Source of the DNA: Diaporthe sp. PMI_573 | Lineage: Eukaryota; Ascomycota; Sordariomycetes; Diaporthales; Diaporthaceae | NCBI GenBank assembly: GCA_021399435.1 | Contig: JAJTUP010000066.1 | Coordinates: forward strand, 186,001 to 250,000 | Length of the DNA: 64,000 bases | Reading direction: 5' to 3' | In this document: piece after piece, positions 23,100 to 33,653 of the stretch | How the letters are laid out: each line of letters starts with the position of its first letter | How positions within the stretch are numbered: position 1 is the stretch's first letter | Position numbers and translations under genes: made by a program | The notes under the pieces: generated by a model | The model's input: only the letters and a program-made list of their open reading frames with translations | The model's database searches: none | What the model was told of the DNA's origin: nothing

Positions 23100-23283
23100 C
23101 CCATCCGATTTAGCAGATCTGATATCCGATTCCGAATCGGATATAGGCAAATCGGATCGGATCCGATCCGATATAGACCAATCCGATTCGGAATCGGATG
23201 GGCTTCAGTCTATTCGATCGATTTCAAATCGATATCGGAATCGGATGGGATTTGGCCATCCGATCGACCGATGGCCTGCTCTG
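23100..23283. repeat. Right subterminal ATCCGAT repeats and TIR of hAT copy A
   Basis: Dense GGATCGGATCCGAT-type repeats end with the inverted 19-bp terminal repeat at 23265-23283. Confidence 0.85.
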
Positions 23284-23291
23284 CCTAATTG
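23284..23291. repeat. 8-bp target duplication, right (hAT copy A)
   Basis: CCTAATTG, identical to 19938-19945. Confidence 0.95.
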
Positions 23292-23547
23292 TTAGAGATG
23301 CGCACTGATGATAGTTCGGTTCGGAAAGCTTGGGTTTGTGATAGGAATGGGAGCATACATGGCAAGGAGTTTCACTACTTCGGTGCAATTGGATGGCAAG
23401 AGAAAACCCAGGAAGTGATGCTAGGGCCGAAGCTGCCCCCGCAGAAGCTTGTTATAAATAATGAGGGTAGGGAAAGGGTTGGTAGGGCTAGATAGCAGAC
23501 TTCTCTCCCTCCTTATCGGACCGCGAACGCACCATGACGCGTCCATT

Positions 23548-23886
23548 CTAGCTTACTAACCCCCCCGGCCCCCCCAACCCCCCCCTCTGTGTCAAGTCTT
23601 TCAGGTACGCTTCGTAGCGATCATCCAACATTGTCAATGTGGAGTCTTCCTCCGGTAACTGCATGGCATCGACGAACACGACCCCAGAAACGAAGGGGCG
23701 GTAAACGATAGATAGGTTAGATGCGAAAAGCTCTTTCAGCACCCATGCTCCGACGCCATGTGCGACGAAGACGAGACTGGGATTTCCCGTATTTTGGTGG
23801 ACCGTGTGATCGAGCGAATCGTCGCGGAGTCGGGAATCAAATTCTTTATGCATCTTAACATCAAGATATCGTGCTAGCTGCTCCCG
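23548..23886 (-). pseudogene. Fragment of a lipase-like alpha/beta hydrolase
   Basis: The minus-strand frame contains SLVFVAHGVGAWVLKELFA, the strand-elbow-helix of a SesB/DUF676-like hydrolase, followed by VSGVVFVDAMQLPEED. In active relatives the elbow reads GHSxGG; here the nucleophile Ser position is Gly (AHGVG), so the fragment would be catalytically dead. It begins after a stop at ~23887 and ends in a C-rich tract (23562-23585). The domain is common as the N-terminal effector of fungal NLRs, but no NB-ARC or NACHT follows. Confidence 0.45.
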
Positions 23887-24296
23887 CTAAATGGGTCGTC
23901 CTGAAAGACCAGACTACCAAGTCGCTCCCTTGCGAATGCTGTATGTATACTGTTCTATGCTGCCAGCTTATTACTATCAGCCGTGGTGGAGGTCCAAACC
24001 TTGCCATAGAACTGCGCGATCTTCCACCCGAGAACGCCTGATGGAAGTAATTGTGCCCGGGAGGATAGAAAACTCGTTTGAATTTGGGGAGCCGAGATTT
24101 GGGAGTGAGCCTAGCAACAGGGATAGCTTTAGGGAAGATATAGGCTCGGGTTTTGCGGATTAAGCTACCGGATGTGGCTGAAAATAGAGTAGCTTAAGTG
24201 AGTCTGTCAGATGTGACGGGTGCTTTGGGTTAGGTGCCTGAAGCATCAATGGTTGAATCATGACAAAACCAGCCCCCTTACGGGTGGGGTCCCACC

Positions 24297-24410
24297 AGTG
24301 ATCTTATTGGATTGGAGGCAATTTGGATTGGATTGGAGTGGACAGAAAATGGCTGGATTGGATTTCATGTTTCCCAAAATTTGGATTGGATTGGATTGAT
24401 TGGCAACAGG
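24297..24410. repeat. GGATTGG subterminal repeat block
   Basis: TTGGATTGGATTGGAG-type units recur at least six times just left of the second hAT transposase gene. Related GGATC/CCAATCC motifs occur downstream at 27545-27635. They probably mark the ends of that element, though I could not define its terminal repeats. Confidence 0.55.
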
Positions 24411-24638
24411 CTCCTGGAGCTCCAATGGTCTAACCTGATATGGCCAGATCTAAGCCTAATTTGGTCGTTGTGACGTAGCCTCCCGTCACACACCACCACG
24501 AGACGCGCACCTTCTGCAACACCCAAACGCGCAACAGATAGGTCGAGCAAAAACATGCAGGAAAACGCGTCGCTCGCGTCTACAACAGTCATTTTACTAT
24601 GGCTGACGTGTCTAAACAGTCCACTCACCAGCTACACC

Positions 24639-27146
24639 ATGGCCACTATCTCCAGCTATTTCGGCGCTACCAGCGCTCGGCGTCCGGATTCTGACAGAGT
24701 TATTCTTTCTCCCGCATATATTAGTCCTCGTCCAAATGACCCCGCCGGAATCCTGATCGAACCTGACGAATTCAAGCTGAATGGGAAGCAATATGTTCGC
24801 TACTGTGTCGTAGCAAAGTCCCAGAAGCACACCAAGAAGAGGACATCGGTTGTCTGGCAGTATGGTGAAGATATACAACTGAAGCAGAACGCAACGAAGA
24901 AGTTCTGGTACTGTTATCTGTGTGAGCGGCAGCAGCGCCAGCAGGGGCTTCCAATTTCCGGCAAGGGCAACTGCACTGCCTTAGACCACCTCGAATCGAA
25001 ACACCAAATTGACAGGGAGACTGGTGAGCATAGACCAGCAAAGAACGACCCCTCACAGCCGTCAATTGTCGACTTCAACAGCATATCAACCGTTGTATTC
25101 AAACGCCGATTTGACGACTTCAAGGAGCTTCTTATTCGATGGATCGTCTATTGTCACATCGCCTTCTTCCAAATCGAGAACCTCTACTTCCGCGACCTCC
25201 TCTTCTATGTATTTCCAGGCCTAACAACGCTCCTACCAAAGGCGAGCCTCGTGATTCGCAAATGGATCATAGAGGCATTTGAGGCGCGCAAGGAGAGGCT
25301 GCGTCAAGAAATGCAAGCGGCACACAGCAATATATCGATATCGTTCGATTTATGGACATCGCCGAACTACCAGGCCACCCTGGGATGTGTCGCGCACTTT
25401 GTCAGCAGAAATGGTAAGAGACGAACGGCGGTGCTGGCTCTTCGCGAACTGGTTGGCGAACATTCGGGAGAAAACATGGCAGATGTCCTCCTACATATAT
25501 TTGGCGAGTACGGGATCAGCGGCAGAATCGGTTATTTCATGGCTGACAACGCAACTTCGAATGATGCCTGTATTGACCTGGTCCTCCAAGCTCTTTATCC
25601 GAACATGAGCAAGAAACATCGCCTACGACGACGCCTTCGGTGTTTCGGCCATATCGTCAACCTTTGCGCCCAGGCCTTTATTATGGGAAAGGATGCTGAG
25701 AAGACCTGCAAGGATCTGGAATCGGCGTATCGAGAAGGAGACTTAACACGGATTGGCGAGCTGTGGAAGCGACGTGGTGCAATTGGAAGGCTCCACAATA
25801 CCGTACGGTATATTAGAGCGAGTCCTCAACGCCGCCAATTCTTCAGATCAATAGAAATAGGCGGTGAACTGGCTGCATTCGATGGATTAGAGGTAAGGCC
25901 CTTATTTCGCGCCGCATTTTAATGCAACAGCACCGTATATTCCCACTTCAGAGACTGATGTTCGAGTGTCATGCAGCTTGTTCAAAGCCAGTCGACGCGC
26001 TGGAATTCTTATTTTCTATCAATTGGACGCGCCCTTAACGTCAAAGAACGCATCCAGCTCTTCTGCGATCAATATGAGCCTCCACTGGGTGACATGGGCG
26101 TCCTGGATAACCGGCTTACACCGCGGCAATGGGATGAACTCGGACACCTCCATGACCAACTCGAGACATTCTACGAAGCCATAATCATGAACGAAGGGAG
26201 GCAGTGGACTCTTGCGGATCATTTTCAATCGTTGGATTGGCTAATTGATGAAATCCAACTTGCTCGGCAAAAATTTGAACAGCTTGCTGACGGTGCCATC
26301 CGCAAGCGTGGCCCGAATCAGCAGGATACCCAAAGCGAAGTCGACGACTATAATTGGCTTGCTGCGGCAGCAGAAGTTGCCTGGAAGAAATGCGAGAAGT
26401 ACTACAACAAGGCTGATGATTCGCCCGCTTACTACGCCGCTATATCGTTGAATCCAACCCTCAAGAATCAGTGGTACCATCAGGTTTGGAATGAGAGCGA
26501 TGATAAGCGTGCCTGGATCCAGGCAGCGGTTGGGGCTGTCAAAGAGCTCTGGACTGAGGAATATCGAGGAAAGTTTGCTGGCGGAGCCCCAGTTCCTACT
26601 CACATCTCTAAGGCGCCGGAATTAAAGGAGAAATCGTTCACCTCGGTTCGGAATCACAAGCGGCTTAAACTACGCCAGTCCGACCCTAAATTAAGTCATG
26701 AACTACCCTCGGTGGACCACTACAACGAGTTTATCACCACTGACGTTATCGGCCTTAAGGATGACGAAGAATTCGATCCCATTCAGTACTGGAATGAGCG
26801 CTACCACTCGCAGACGGACCTAGCTCGTATGGCGCTGGACGTGTTGGCCGTGCCTCCCATGTCGGATGAGTGTGAGCGCTTATTTAGCAGTGCCAAGCTC
26901 CTCCTTACGGATCGTCGTTCACGACTTCGGATGGACGTAATCGAAGCCAGCGAGTGCCTACGGGCTTGGTATGGACGCCCAGAGCGGAAGGCATTTGATA
27001 ACTCCAGTATCGGCTTGATGGAAGACGAAGCAAGGGATGAGGCTGGGACCTGTGGGCGGGGTGCGGCAGGGGAAGAAGATGGCGGTGGAGATGACGGTAG
27101 TGAGGAGTCAAATATATTGGAGAACACTGCTGGTGAGCATACTTAA
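24639..27146 (+). CDS. hAT-family transposase, second type, two exons
   Basis: Apparently intact transposase of 807 residues. Exon 1 is 24639-25892 (donor GAG|GTAAGG) and exon 2 is 25977-27146 (acceptor ATGCAG); the junction restores the common hAT string LVQSQSTRWNSYFLSIGRAL. A BED-like finger lies at FWYCYLCERQQ ... HLESKHQ. The catalytic region includes ISFDLWTSPNYQATLG, GYFMADNATSND and RCFGHIVNLCAQAF. The dimerisation domain is MALDVLAVPPMSDECERLFS. The C-terminus is Glu/Gly rich. It differs from the two 3,338-bp copies and from the gene at 43952, so three hAT lineages with a full-length transposase coexist here. ATG 24639 (MATISSYFG) is preferred; an in-frame upstream ATG at 24555 would add 28 residues. 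Confidence 0.85.
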
Positions 27147-27961
27147 TGGGCTCAGGGTTTAGCTAGTATCATGGGATCTTGTGTCGCAATTTCTGATGGA
27201 TCTGGATCGTAGCATAAAAGCTCTTGATTTTTCCTCTCTAACGACTGAAAAGAGGTCGGTTTCTTATACATAAGGTCAATAGGGCCGCCAGGGCCGTTGT
27301 GTTGAAGAACTTGCTTTTTGGGAGGCAGATGGTAGCTGATACCAACCTCTGACTGGAAGACTGGAAGCTCGGACCTCCGGGCAGCGGGTCTGAACAGCTA
27401 GTCTGACTAGCTGGAAGACCTTCCTTCCGGTTTGATCAATTGTGTAACGTTTTGGTCTGTTGGATGTGACATCTTGTTCTGCATCATATATCCTCGACGT
27501 TTATTCAGCGGCTTACTAATCGTCCCAAAAGGGTAAAAATATGATCTGGATCGGTTCTGGATATCCAGGAGGCAGCATGCCTTCGCATCTGGACTGGATT
27601 GGAGCGACCCTCGGATCCAGCTCCAATCAGCCTTGTCTTGAATGCTGCTCTTCTATTTCATGCAACATTATTATCTTCGTGGTTTATGTTCCATGACAGC
27701 GTGTTCCTCTTCAGGTCGGGCCGTCATCATCCACCGCCATAGTCATAGTCATAGTCGCAATCGCAGCCTCCAGGTTCATATCAACCCCAAGTCCTCCTGA
27801 ATGACCTCCCACTCAGCTCCCGTGGCACATGCACAATTATAATGGCCATCACCATCAAGTCACCTTACGACGGCCATCCTAGTGCCAGATTCGTGTACAG
27901 CTATTTCCTTCAAACGAAATGAACCTCCCCACCCAATGTACCTGTAACAATACCAATAAAG
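27147..27961. other. Gene-free stretch: 3' end of second hAT element and intergenic DNA
   Basis: Contains GGATC/CCAATCC motifs at 27545-27635 that echo the left-hand GGATTGG block, then non-coding sequence. I see no coding signal. Confidence 0.5.
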
Positions 27962-29518
27962 CTATTCTCCGGTAGATTGTTCTGTTTGCCTCTTCGGCAC
28001 GCGTTGGCTGCTGGTGAAGCTCGCCGCTGGCTGCGATCCCCGCCCAGCGTTGGAAGCGTCCGCGTTTACACGGGGTTCCGTGCCAGTCGATTCTGACGGC
28101 ACTGGCGGTACCACAGCCTGGTTTCGTCTCCTGTACGGCCGCTTTTTTCTAACGGGAGGCTGTTGTTCACTGGCCTGGGGCGGCTGGTTTGACCCGACAC
28201 CGTGGGTCCGGCTGTGGTGATATCGCGTTGCACCGAGCCATGCCTCGTCATTACGAACGCGCTCTGGCAAGCTCTCTTCCCATTCATCAGGATTCTCCTT
28301 CAGTCTCTGCTCTCTCATCCGTTGCGCTGCTTTTCCAAAGTTGGCTTTCCGTCCTCCGCGAGCCTGAATCTCCTCCTCCTTCTTCTTGTACCATTCATCA
28401 GAGCGTGGCCGTGTCCAGTGTGTTCGCGGGTCTATGTGTCCGTAGAAGACGTTTTCACGCTTCAGCGGCTCGTCCTCTGCCGTTGCCACTATTCCTGGTG
28501 GCGGTTGAGAAGACCCTTCCTGCCCGTAGATGAATCCGTCTAAAGCCGAAATATCGTGGGTTTCTGTGAGACGCTGCCGCTGCTTCTCGAGCGGTGTAGT
28601 CCGTATTACCGGCTTCAGCCCTCCGTAAGCGGATTTCGCAATCTTATGGCCCTTTCTCGCCTTTACAGGGGCCGACCCACGGCCTTGTCTCTCGGGGGCT
28701 ATACTGTTGCGAGCGCTCGGTGAGCGCCAGTCGGTGTGGCTAAAGATTACCGGCTCCGCGAACGAACCCACCAGTCCAGCCTTTCGCGCGTCGTTGCTGT
28801 TTGCACTTCTAAGAGGAGTCGTAGCAGGTCCGAGGTCAAAACTCATTTCACTGGGTGGCTGTTGAGTGTTGCTCGTATCGAGTCGAGGAGCATGCCCTGC
28901 TACCCTCACTTTGTCCTTGTCTGGATACAAAAGACCACCGCTGCCATTTGGTAAAGGTGACCCGAAATTGCGGGCCGGCAAATTGCCGTACGCTGGGCTT
29001 CGTTCTCTTGATGGCAAGTCAAAGTTCCGCTGCGAGACTCTGGGGCTGAACTTGTCGTTTCCTGGTGATGTCATGCGCTGTCTCTTCCTTGAGGGGGTCT
29101 CAGGAGACTCTGGATGTCTCTGTCGCAGGAGAGATGAGTTTGGTGAGTGATGAGAGCCGTTGGTAACTATTCGATTCACTGTAGGCTGGCTGCTACCACT
29201 GAGCCTCGCACCGTTCGTTCTGGAGGCGGTAAGCAAGAAGGCTGGCTTGGGCGCAATGGACTTCCTCGCCGTCAACTTTGCGTCCAGTTGCTTCCGATTG
29301 TGCGGTGCACCCTCCGAGAGGCGCCCATTCATTTGCGGTGCACCGATCCAATGCTGGTTATCCAGACTTTTGGGCATTTTCGGGGAGACAGGCTGCATGT
29401 GAAAGGGGCATGCTGGATAGCCATTGGCAACAAACTCTTGACAGCCAGGCGCGTTGCACCTTGGCCTTGTTACCGAGGAGGTGTCCTCAGCGGTCGGGTT
29501 GCTCAAGAATCCGAACAT
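27962..29518 (-). CDS. Unknown Pro/Ser-rich protein with N-terminal Cys/His motif
   Basis: Uninterrupted 518-residue frame from the ATG at 29516-29518. Residues ~20-40 hold a compact CNAPGCQEF ... CPFHM metal-binding-like motif. Residues 50-300 are Ser/Pro/Arg rich and probably disordered, with a basic PSRKRQRM nuclear-signal-like patch. Residues ~340-440 form the only well-ordered-looking part (FYGHIDPRTHWTRPRSDEW, RMREQRLKENPDEWEESLPE) and are likely the conserved core. A second basic patch (RKKRPYRRR) follows. I infer a nuclear protein, possibly chromatin or DNA associated. No family name can be assigned from sequence alone. It is intact despite transposon debris on both sides. Confidence 0.65.
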   Translation of the reverse strand: MFGFLSNPTAEDTSSVTRPRCNAPGCQEFVANGYPACPFHMQPVSPKMPKSLDNQHWIGAPQMNGRLSEGAPHNRKQLDAKLTARKSIAPKPAFLLTASRTNGARLSGSSQPTVNRIVTNGSHHSPNSSLLRQRHPESPETPSRKRQRMTSPGNDKFSPRVSQRNFDLPSRERSPAYGNLPARNFGSPLPNGSGGLLYPDKDKVRVAGHAPRLDTSNTQQPPSEMSFDLGPATTPLRSANSNDARKAGLVGSFAEPVIFSHTDWRSPSARNSIAPERQGRGSAPVKARKGHKIAKSAYGGLKPVIRTTPLEKQRQRLTETHDISALDGFIYGQEGSSQPPPGIVATAEDEPLKRENVFYGHIDPRTHWTRPRSDEWYKKKEEEIQARGGRKANFGKAAQRMREQRLKENPDEWEESLPERVRNDEAWLGATRYHHSRTHGVGSNQPPQASEQQPPVRKKRPYRRRNQAVVPPVPSESTGTEPRVNADASNAGRGSQPAASFTSSQRVPKRQTEQSTGE

Positions 29519-29811
29519 ATTGGCGGTCGATCCGATAACGTGGTTGGACAGTCAGCCGCGCAGGACACATGCCCGCGCACTTTTGCTAACTCCGCCAACT
29601 TTAGCCAGCCCTGGCACCCACCCAGGGCAAAGGAATTAATGAAAGTTGGCACCAATTGGTGCCAACTGCTTTGAATTCCTTATTTCTAATCAATTTAGTC
29701 AATTTGGAGGCGTGGTGGGGTTGCAGTGCCAGTCTGAAAGCTTAAAGTTTTGGTGAGCGGGTTTGTTTTTGGTGCGGATCGCGTCCCCATTTTTCGCGTC
29801 AGTCTCGCATC

Positions 29812-30430
29812 TAGGGTTCCGTCGAGGTAATTTACCGAATGGTAATTTACCTATCTGACCAAAGTTTTTGACGTCATAAACTTCTAGGTATTTTACATGT
29901 CAAAAACCTCTCATTGGCCGATGTCCATATCATCCCCACTATTTTCCAAATCGGTCTCTTCCCAACCCCAGCCATCAACAACAATAGAGTCTTGGAAGGC
30001 GTTTTCTATCTTTACTAGCTGAGCAACATCAACTGTCTCCCAGTTTTTGACAACCATCGGTTCTGACGCATTATCTTTGACCGTCTTGAGCCTCGTGAGC
30101 ACCCGACTGTTCATATAGATGAAAGTGACCTTGTCAGTGCTAAGTGGACTAAGCCGATTCCGAAGCTTACAATGAAGGTAGTTCGTAGCACTGAAGGAAC
30201 GCTCTGAAGGAACAGAGTTTGCCAAGGATCCCAGAACTCTGCTTGCCAATGTAGCCAACTTGACTCCCATAGACCCAAAGTATCCCCACGCGTTTAGGAC
30301 GTAATAGTGAGAAGGCGTATGAGGAGTCTTCGGCTGTTCTCGATAGATCCGCGAGGTTGGGCCAAAGAGAGCACCTTCGCGAGCACGGAATCGACAAAAC
30401 TCCCCAAAGAGCTGTTGGTAGACCTAAGGA
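29812..30430 (-). mobile_element. 3'-end fragment of a hAT element related to the 43710-46227 element
   Basis: The minus-strand frame gives LFGEFCRFRAREGALFGPTS and, after a short gap, ASRVLGSLANSVPSERSFSA and VTFIYMNSRVL. These parallel the C-terminal end of the transposase at 43952-45886 (FREFCQFRAREGNLFGP, KRVLGALANSVPSERSFS). The left edge TAGGGTTCCG at 29812 and the nearby TAATTTACC and TTGACGTCATAAAC motifs resemble the termini of the intact element. The 5' two thirds are missing; at ~30430 it abuts a truncated membrane-protein gene. Confidence 0.7.
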
Positions 30431-30733
30431 TATTTGTTGTAACCTACCAGAGCCCAAGTATAATCCAAGGCTGCGCATCCTTGTTAGTTTTGAAGCTGGA
30501 CGCGACGACCGAGAAGCCAAGACTCACCTCCCCGGAATGATTTCATTCAGGTACAAAAACGTGACGAGGGCAAAGATAAAGTTTACCCATGCCTCCGCCC
30601 AGATCATGTACAAGTAGGCGTTGGCAAGGCTTCGTGTGCGTTTCCAGATGCTTCGAGTCTGCTGCACAACCTTCATCAAAGTAAATACGTAGATGCCCAT
30701 AAAGAGCCCGAAGTATATAGAAGCGAGATCCAT
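30431..30733 (-). pseudogene. Truncated fungal integral membrane protein
   Basis: From ATG 30733 exon 1 reads MDLASIYFGLFMGIYVFTLM then a polar loop and VNFIFALVTFLYLNEIIPG, giving two transmembrane helices. A donor AG|GTGAGT at 30527, branch AACTAAC and acceptor GCGCAG at 30471 lead to a short exon 2 (LGLYLGSG). Coding then breaks at the hAT fragment near 30430. The pattern resembles the first helices of fungal multi-pass integral membrane proteins. The remaining helices are lost, so the gene is probably non-functional. Confidence 0.5.
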
Positions 30734-30886
30734 GGTGAAGCTCCAGAAACAATAAAAAACGAGACAAGGAACGACACCAAGACTGATGCGACTGTTAGGA
30801 AGAGGTCGGGGAAGATGAGACTGCCGCAAATTCTCTCGCCTTGGGCAGTGGGAGAGTCGTCGTGATGTTAAATATTTCAGGAACAT

Positions 30887-31739
30887 CTACTGCGTTGATG
30901 AAATGGGTCTTGTTTCCCTAACGCAGCACTCCGATCTTCTAGGCATCCCGATGATTTGGATCAACGCTCCAAGAAGAGGTGGCTTCCATTCTCGCGAATC
31001 GGAATCATGTATGCCAGGCCGTTTCAAGGACTAGGCACACAGCTGACAGGTGCCGCTTTGTAGACTATCGTTGATCTACTAAACCCTATTTTAGGGCTTC
31101 GCAATCTCAATAGGCCAAGCATTTTGGCGGCATTAGTCTCACCTCCTAAAACAATATCGTCCCCTATCAGCAGATTTCGGCAGCATTAAGCTTTTGGCGG
31201 ACTCGTGTGCCCCTGTGGCCGATATACCCCGTCTTGGCTTTAAGTTAATACCGCACGGATAGGTCTGGGATCTTACTACAGAAAGGATCGTTGTCACGCT
31301 AGAATAGAACTCAATAGACTACTTACAAATAGCGACGACTAATCTCCGCATTACTCTTGAGTACTCATCACGAGGGTTCAGGGTTTGAGGGCTTTGTTCG
31401 CGAGAGTAGCAATCAGGCGGCCCAGGTCTAGCACTGCGCCAGTACTGTCGAAGTTGTTCCCCTGTACTAGAATGGAGCCTGCTGCATGGAACGAAACTAG
31501 CCAAGGGCACCATACGAGCTGGGAAAAGAGTGGACTGTACAAACTATGCCCGACCCTGTAGGGGCAGTCTATCACTCTACGACCGCAGGTTTCTTCTGGA
31601 CAGCAACCACAGTCCTACCATTAAGAGGAGAAAGGAAGACAAGCGATACTGATCGCCGCGCGCGTTCTCTTACGTCCTCGCTTTGCACGCAATAGCCAGC
31701 CAGGACGCCTATAGTCCCACTCTGTCGTGCCTTATCGCA
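30887..31739. other. Gene-free stretch
   Basis: No coding signal on either strand. Interspersed TA-rich sequence with many stops; looks like decayed repeat DNA. Confidence 0.4.
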
Positions 31740-31958
31740 CTAATAGAGAGGCGCGAGCAGGCTGTCTGCCGGGATGGTCGAGTCGGTATAGACCAGGAAG
31801 TCAAGAGCGGGCAAGACAGCAATAACAACATTGTAGTCGCCGATCTCACCAAGCACGATGCCGTGCTGGGCTACATGGTCGGGGTCGGCATACTGTTTGT
31901 CAAGGAAGGCACGGGCTGCGATAAACTCGGTAATAACGGCGCAGATCCCAACCGACCG
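31740..31958 (-). pseudogene. Purine-nucleoside-phosphorylase-like domain fragment (NLR N-terminus type)
   Basis: The minus frame reads RSVGICAVITEFIAARAFLD, a polar spacer, then GEIGDYNVVIAVLP. That is the start of the PNP_UDP_1-like domain frequently fused to NACHT or NB-ARC domains in fungal NLRs (pattern VGWICALPTEYVAARAFLDE ... GKIGxHNVVIAVLP). Similarity stops at VLP and the frame ends soon after. No nucleotide-binding domain follows. Short decayed remnant. Confidence 0.5.
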
Positions 31959-32823
31959 TGTATTTTTTGGGATCCGCCATGGCGGCGATCTATAGAAAAG
32001 GTCTGTGTGACAATATGCTTGACAAGCGCGCTGGTCGCAGGCCACTTCACAATTTTCCACCGTCCTGTCCCCAGCGGTGCCGGAGGGAAGGGCCATCGAC
32101 CGTCGCGACGAGAAACTGCCGGGACGCCAGATTGCCCGTTGGGGACTGCGGCTTGATCCCTAGCGTAATAGCATCAGGCTGTCGCCGATGTAGTTAGGGC
32201 GGCTGGCGGTTGAGGACACAGTTGGCTGTGTGTCTCGCATCACTCAATGGCCAACGAACGCCCGCCAAGGTCAAGTCCTCGAATTGGGCATCAGGACGCG
32301 GTGCGCGCCGCTTCGGTGTGTCGACATGGGGCGTTGCATTGGCCAGAGACGTATCGAGAAGCAAGGCAACCGCGGTTGGGGGGGGGGGGGGTTGGCGTCG
32401 CGAGCAGCGGTCGCTAGGTATGTTTCATTCGTCGTCTACGTCTGGGGAGTGACGGGCGGCACTGGGCTTGCCTGTTATCAGGAGGCTTGCCACAAAAGCG
32501 CTGCCTGGGTAGCGGTTCAACATGCTGATGTTGGGATCTTAGTGTGATGGTAACCGACCAGCCTGCTCTCGATGCAACTCGAAGGAACGAGTCTGCAAAT
32601 ACAACGCTGAGCCAGGCATGTCTCGCGCAAGAACATTGGCGAGAAGGCTAGCCGCCGCAACATACAAGAACAGGCAGTTTCGCCATCTTCTGCAGTCTCT
32701 CCAGACCCGGCTATGGCAGGAAGCAGTAGAAATCCTAGGCCGTATAAAACAGGCGCCAGATCCACTGCAAGTTGTTCAGTTCATTGAGGATGGTGAGCTT
32801 CTCCGAGACCTCTACAGGTAGCA

Positions 32824-33653
32824 TGGATCTACGCAAGAGAGCACTGTCCAGGGTTGTGCCGTTCTCACCAGTGACAGGGCGCCAAAACCATAGTATAGCC
32901 GGTAATCCGGAAAAGCCATCCCGCGCCTTAGCACTCAAACCATTGCTGCTCGCGGCAGCCCTCGTGTCGGTGGCGCTGAAGGTCTTCTCCATATTAGGCT
33001 ATCGTCAATGATCACGTCTATCTTTTGGTCTTGTTAAGTTCAATATATTGGGCAATGCGGGCTTAAGGGGTGAGAATCCGGTAAGCCACACAAAGCACTA
33101 GATTTCCGCTCTTAGGATTAACGGCCGCTTATCTTATAGTGTTCTATCCTTGATGAGAAGATATACATTCATGACGTAGCTAGGACGGTACCATTCAAGG
33201 CATTCTTGTATTCATCAAGCTTTAAATATAGCTGCCTACCCTACATGCAAAGGACTTTTATTACTCATAATCATAAAGGTTATAATTTATACCCCTGTGG
33301 TTTCCTGGTATACACGTTTTGCCTAGAGAGACGCTGTTAGTTAACCAGCCTGTAGTATTAGCCCATAAGAAAAGGATATAATGTTAAAGCTCAGAGGGAT
33401 AGACAGAGCGTAGGATAAGGTAAACAAGCGACGGCAGAAAGAGGTGGCTTATAGTACTCACACAATATAGTAGGGCCTTAGTTTAGGATCCCGGATGGTC
33501 TTCCGCATCGTGGCTACGAAGACCTGGACCTCTGTATACTCCTACCCCATGATCTCCTTTAGCAAGAACAGCGCAAAACCCTCGAGACTCTGCTTCATAA
33601 ACTTAAGATTGTATTTGCCAATCTCTTTCAGCCTCGGGTCACTATTCTACCCA
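32824..33653. other. Gene-free, TA-rich stretch
   Basis: No coding signal. High density of TATA, TTA and TAG words, typical of DNA depleted in CpA by repeat-induced mutation. Confidence 0.4.

Larger units (their letters stand above)
19946..23283 (+). mobile_element. hAT transposon copy A, 3,338 bp, apparently complete
   Basis: Begins CAGAGCAGGCCATCGGTCG and ends with its exact 19-bp inverted copy. It is flanked by the perfect 8-bp duplication CCTAATTG, the hallmark of hAT integration. Both subterminal regions are packed with GATCGGAT/ATCCGAT motifs. One three-exon transposase gene fills the middle with no disabling change that I can see, so the copy may be autonomous. A second copy of identical length lies at 39374-42711 in the opposite orientation. 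Confidence 0.95.

Noticed and set aside
32380..32392. G homopolymer runs (also near 53273-53283 and C runs at 23562-23585)
   Set aside because: Probably simple sequence or assembly-sensitive tracts; no function can be argued.
32618..32821. Short plus-strand frame resembling the linker after a fungal Zn2Cys6 domain (EILGRIKQAPDPLQVVQFIE)
   Set aside because: Only ~45 residues look familiar, no zinc cluster or regulatory domain flanks it, and the frame stops at once. Too weak to list as a gene.
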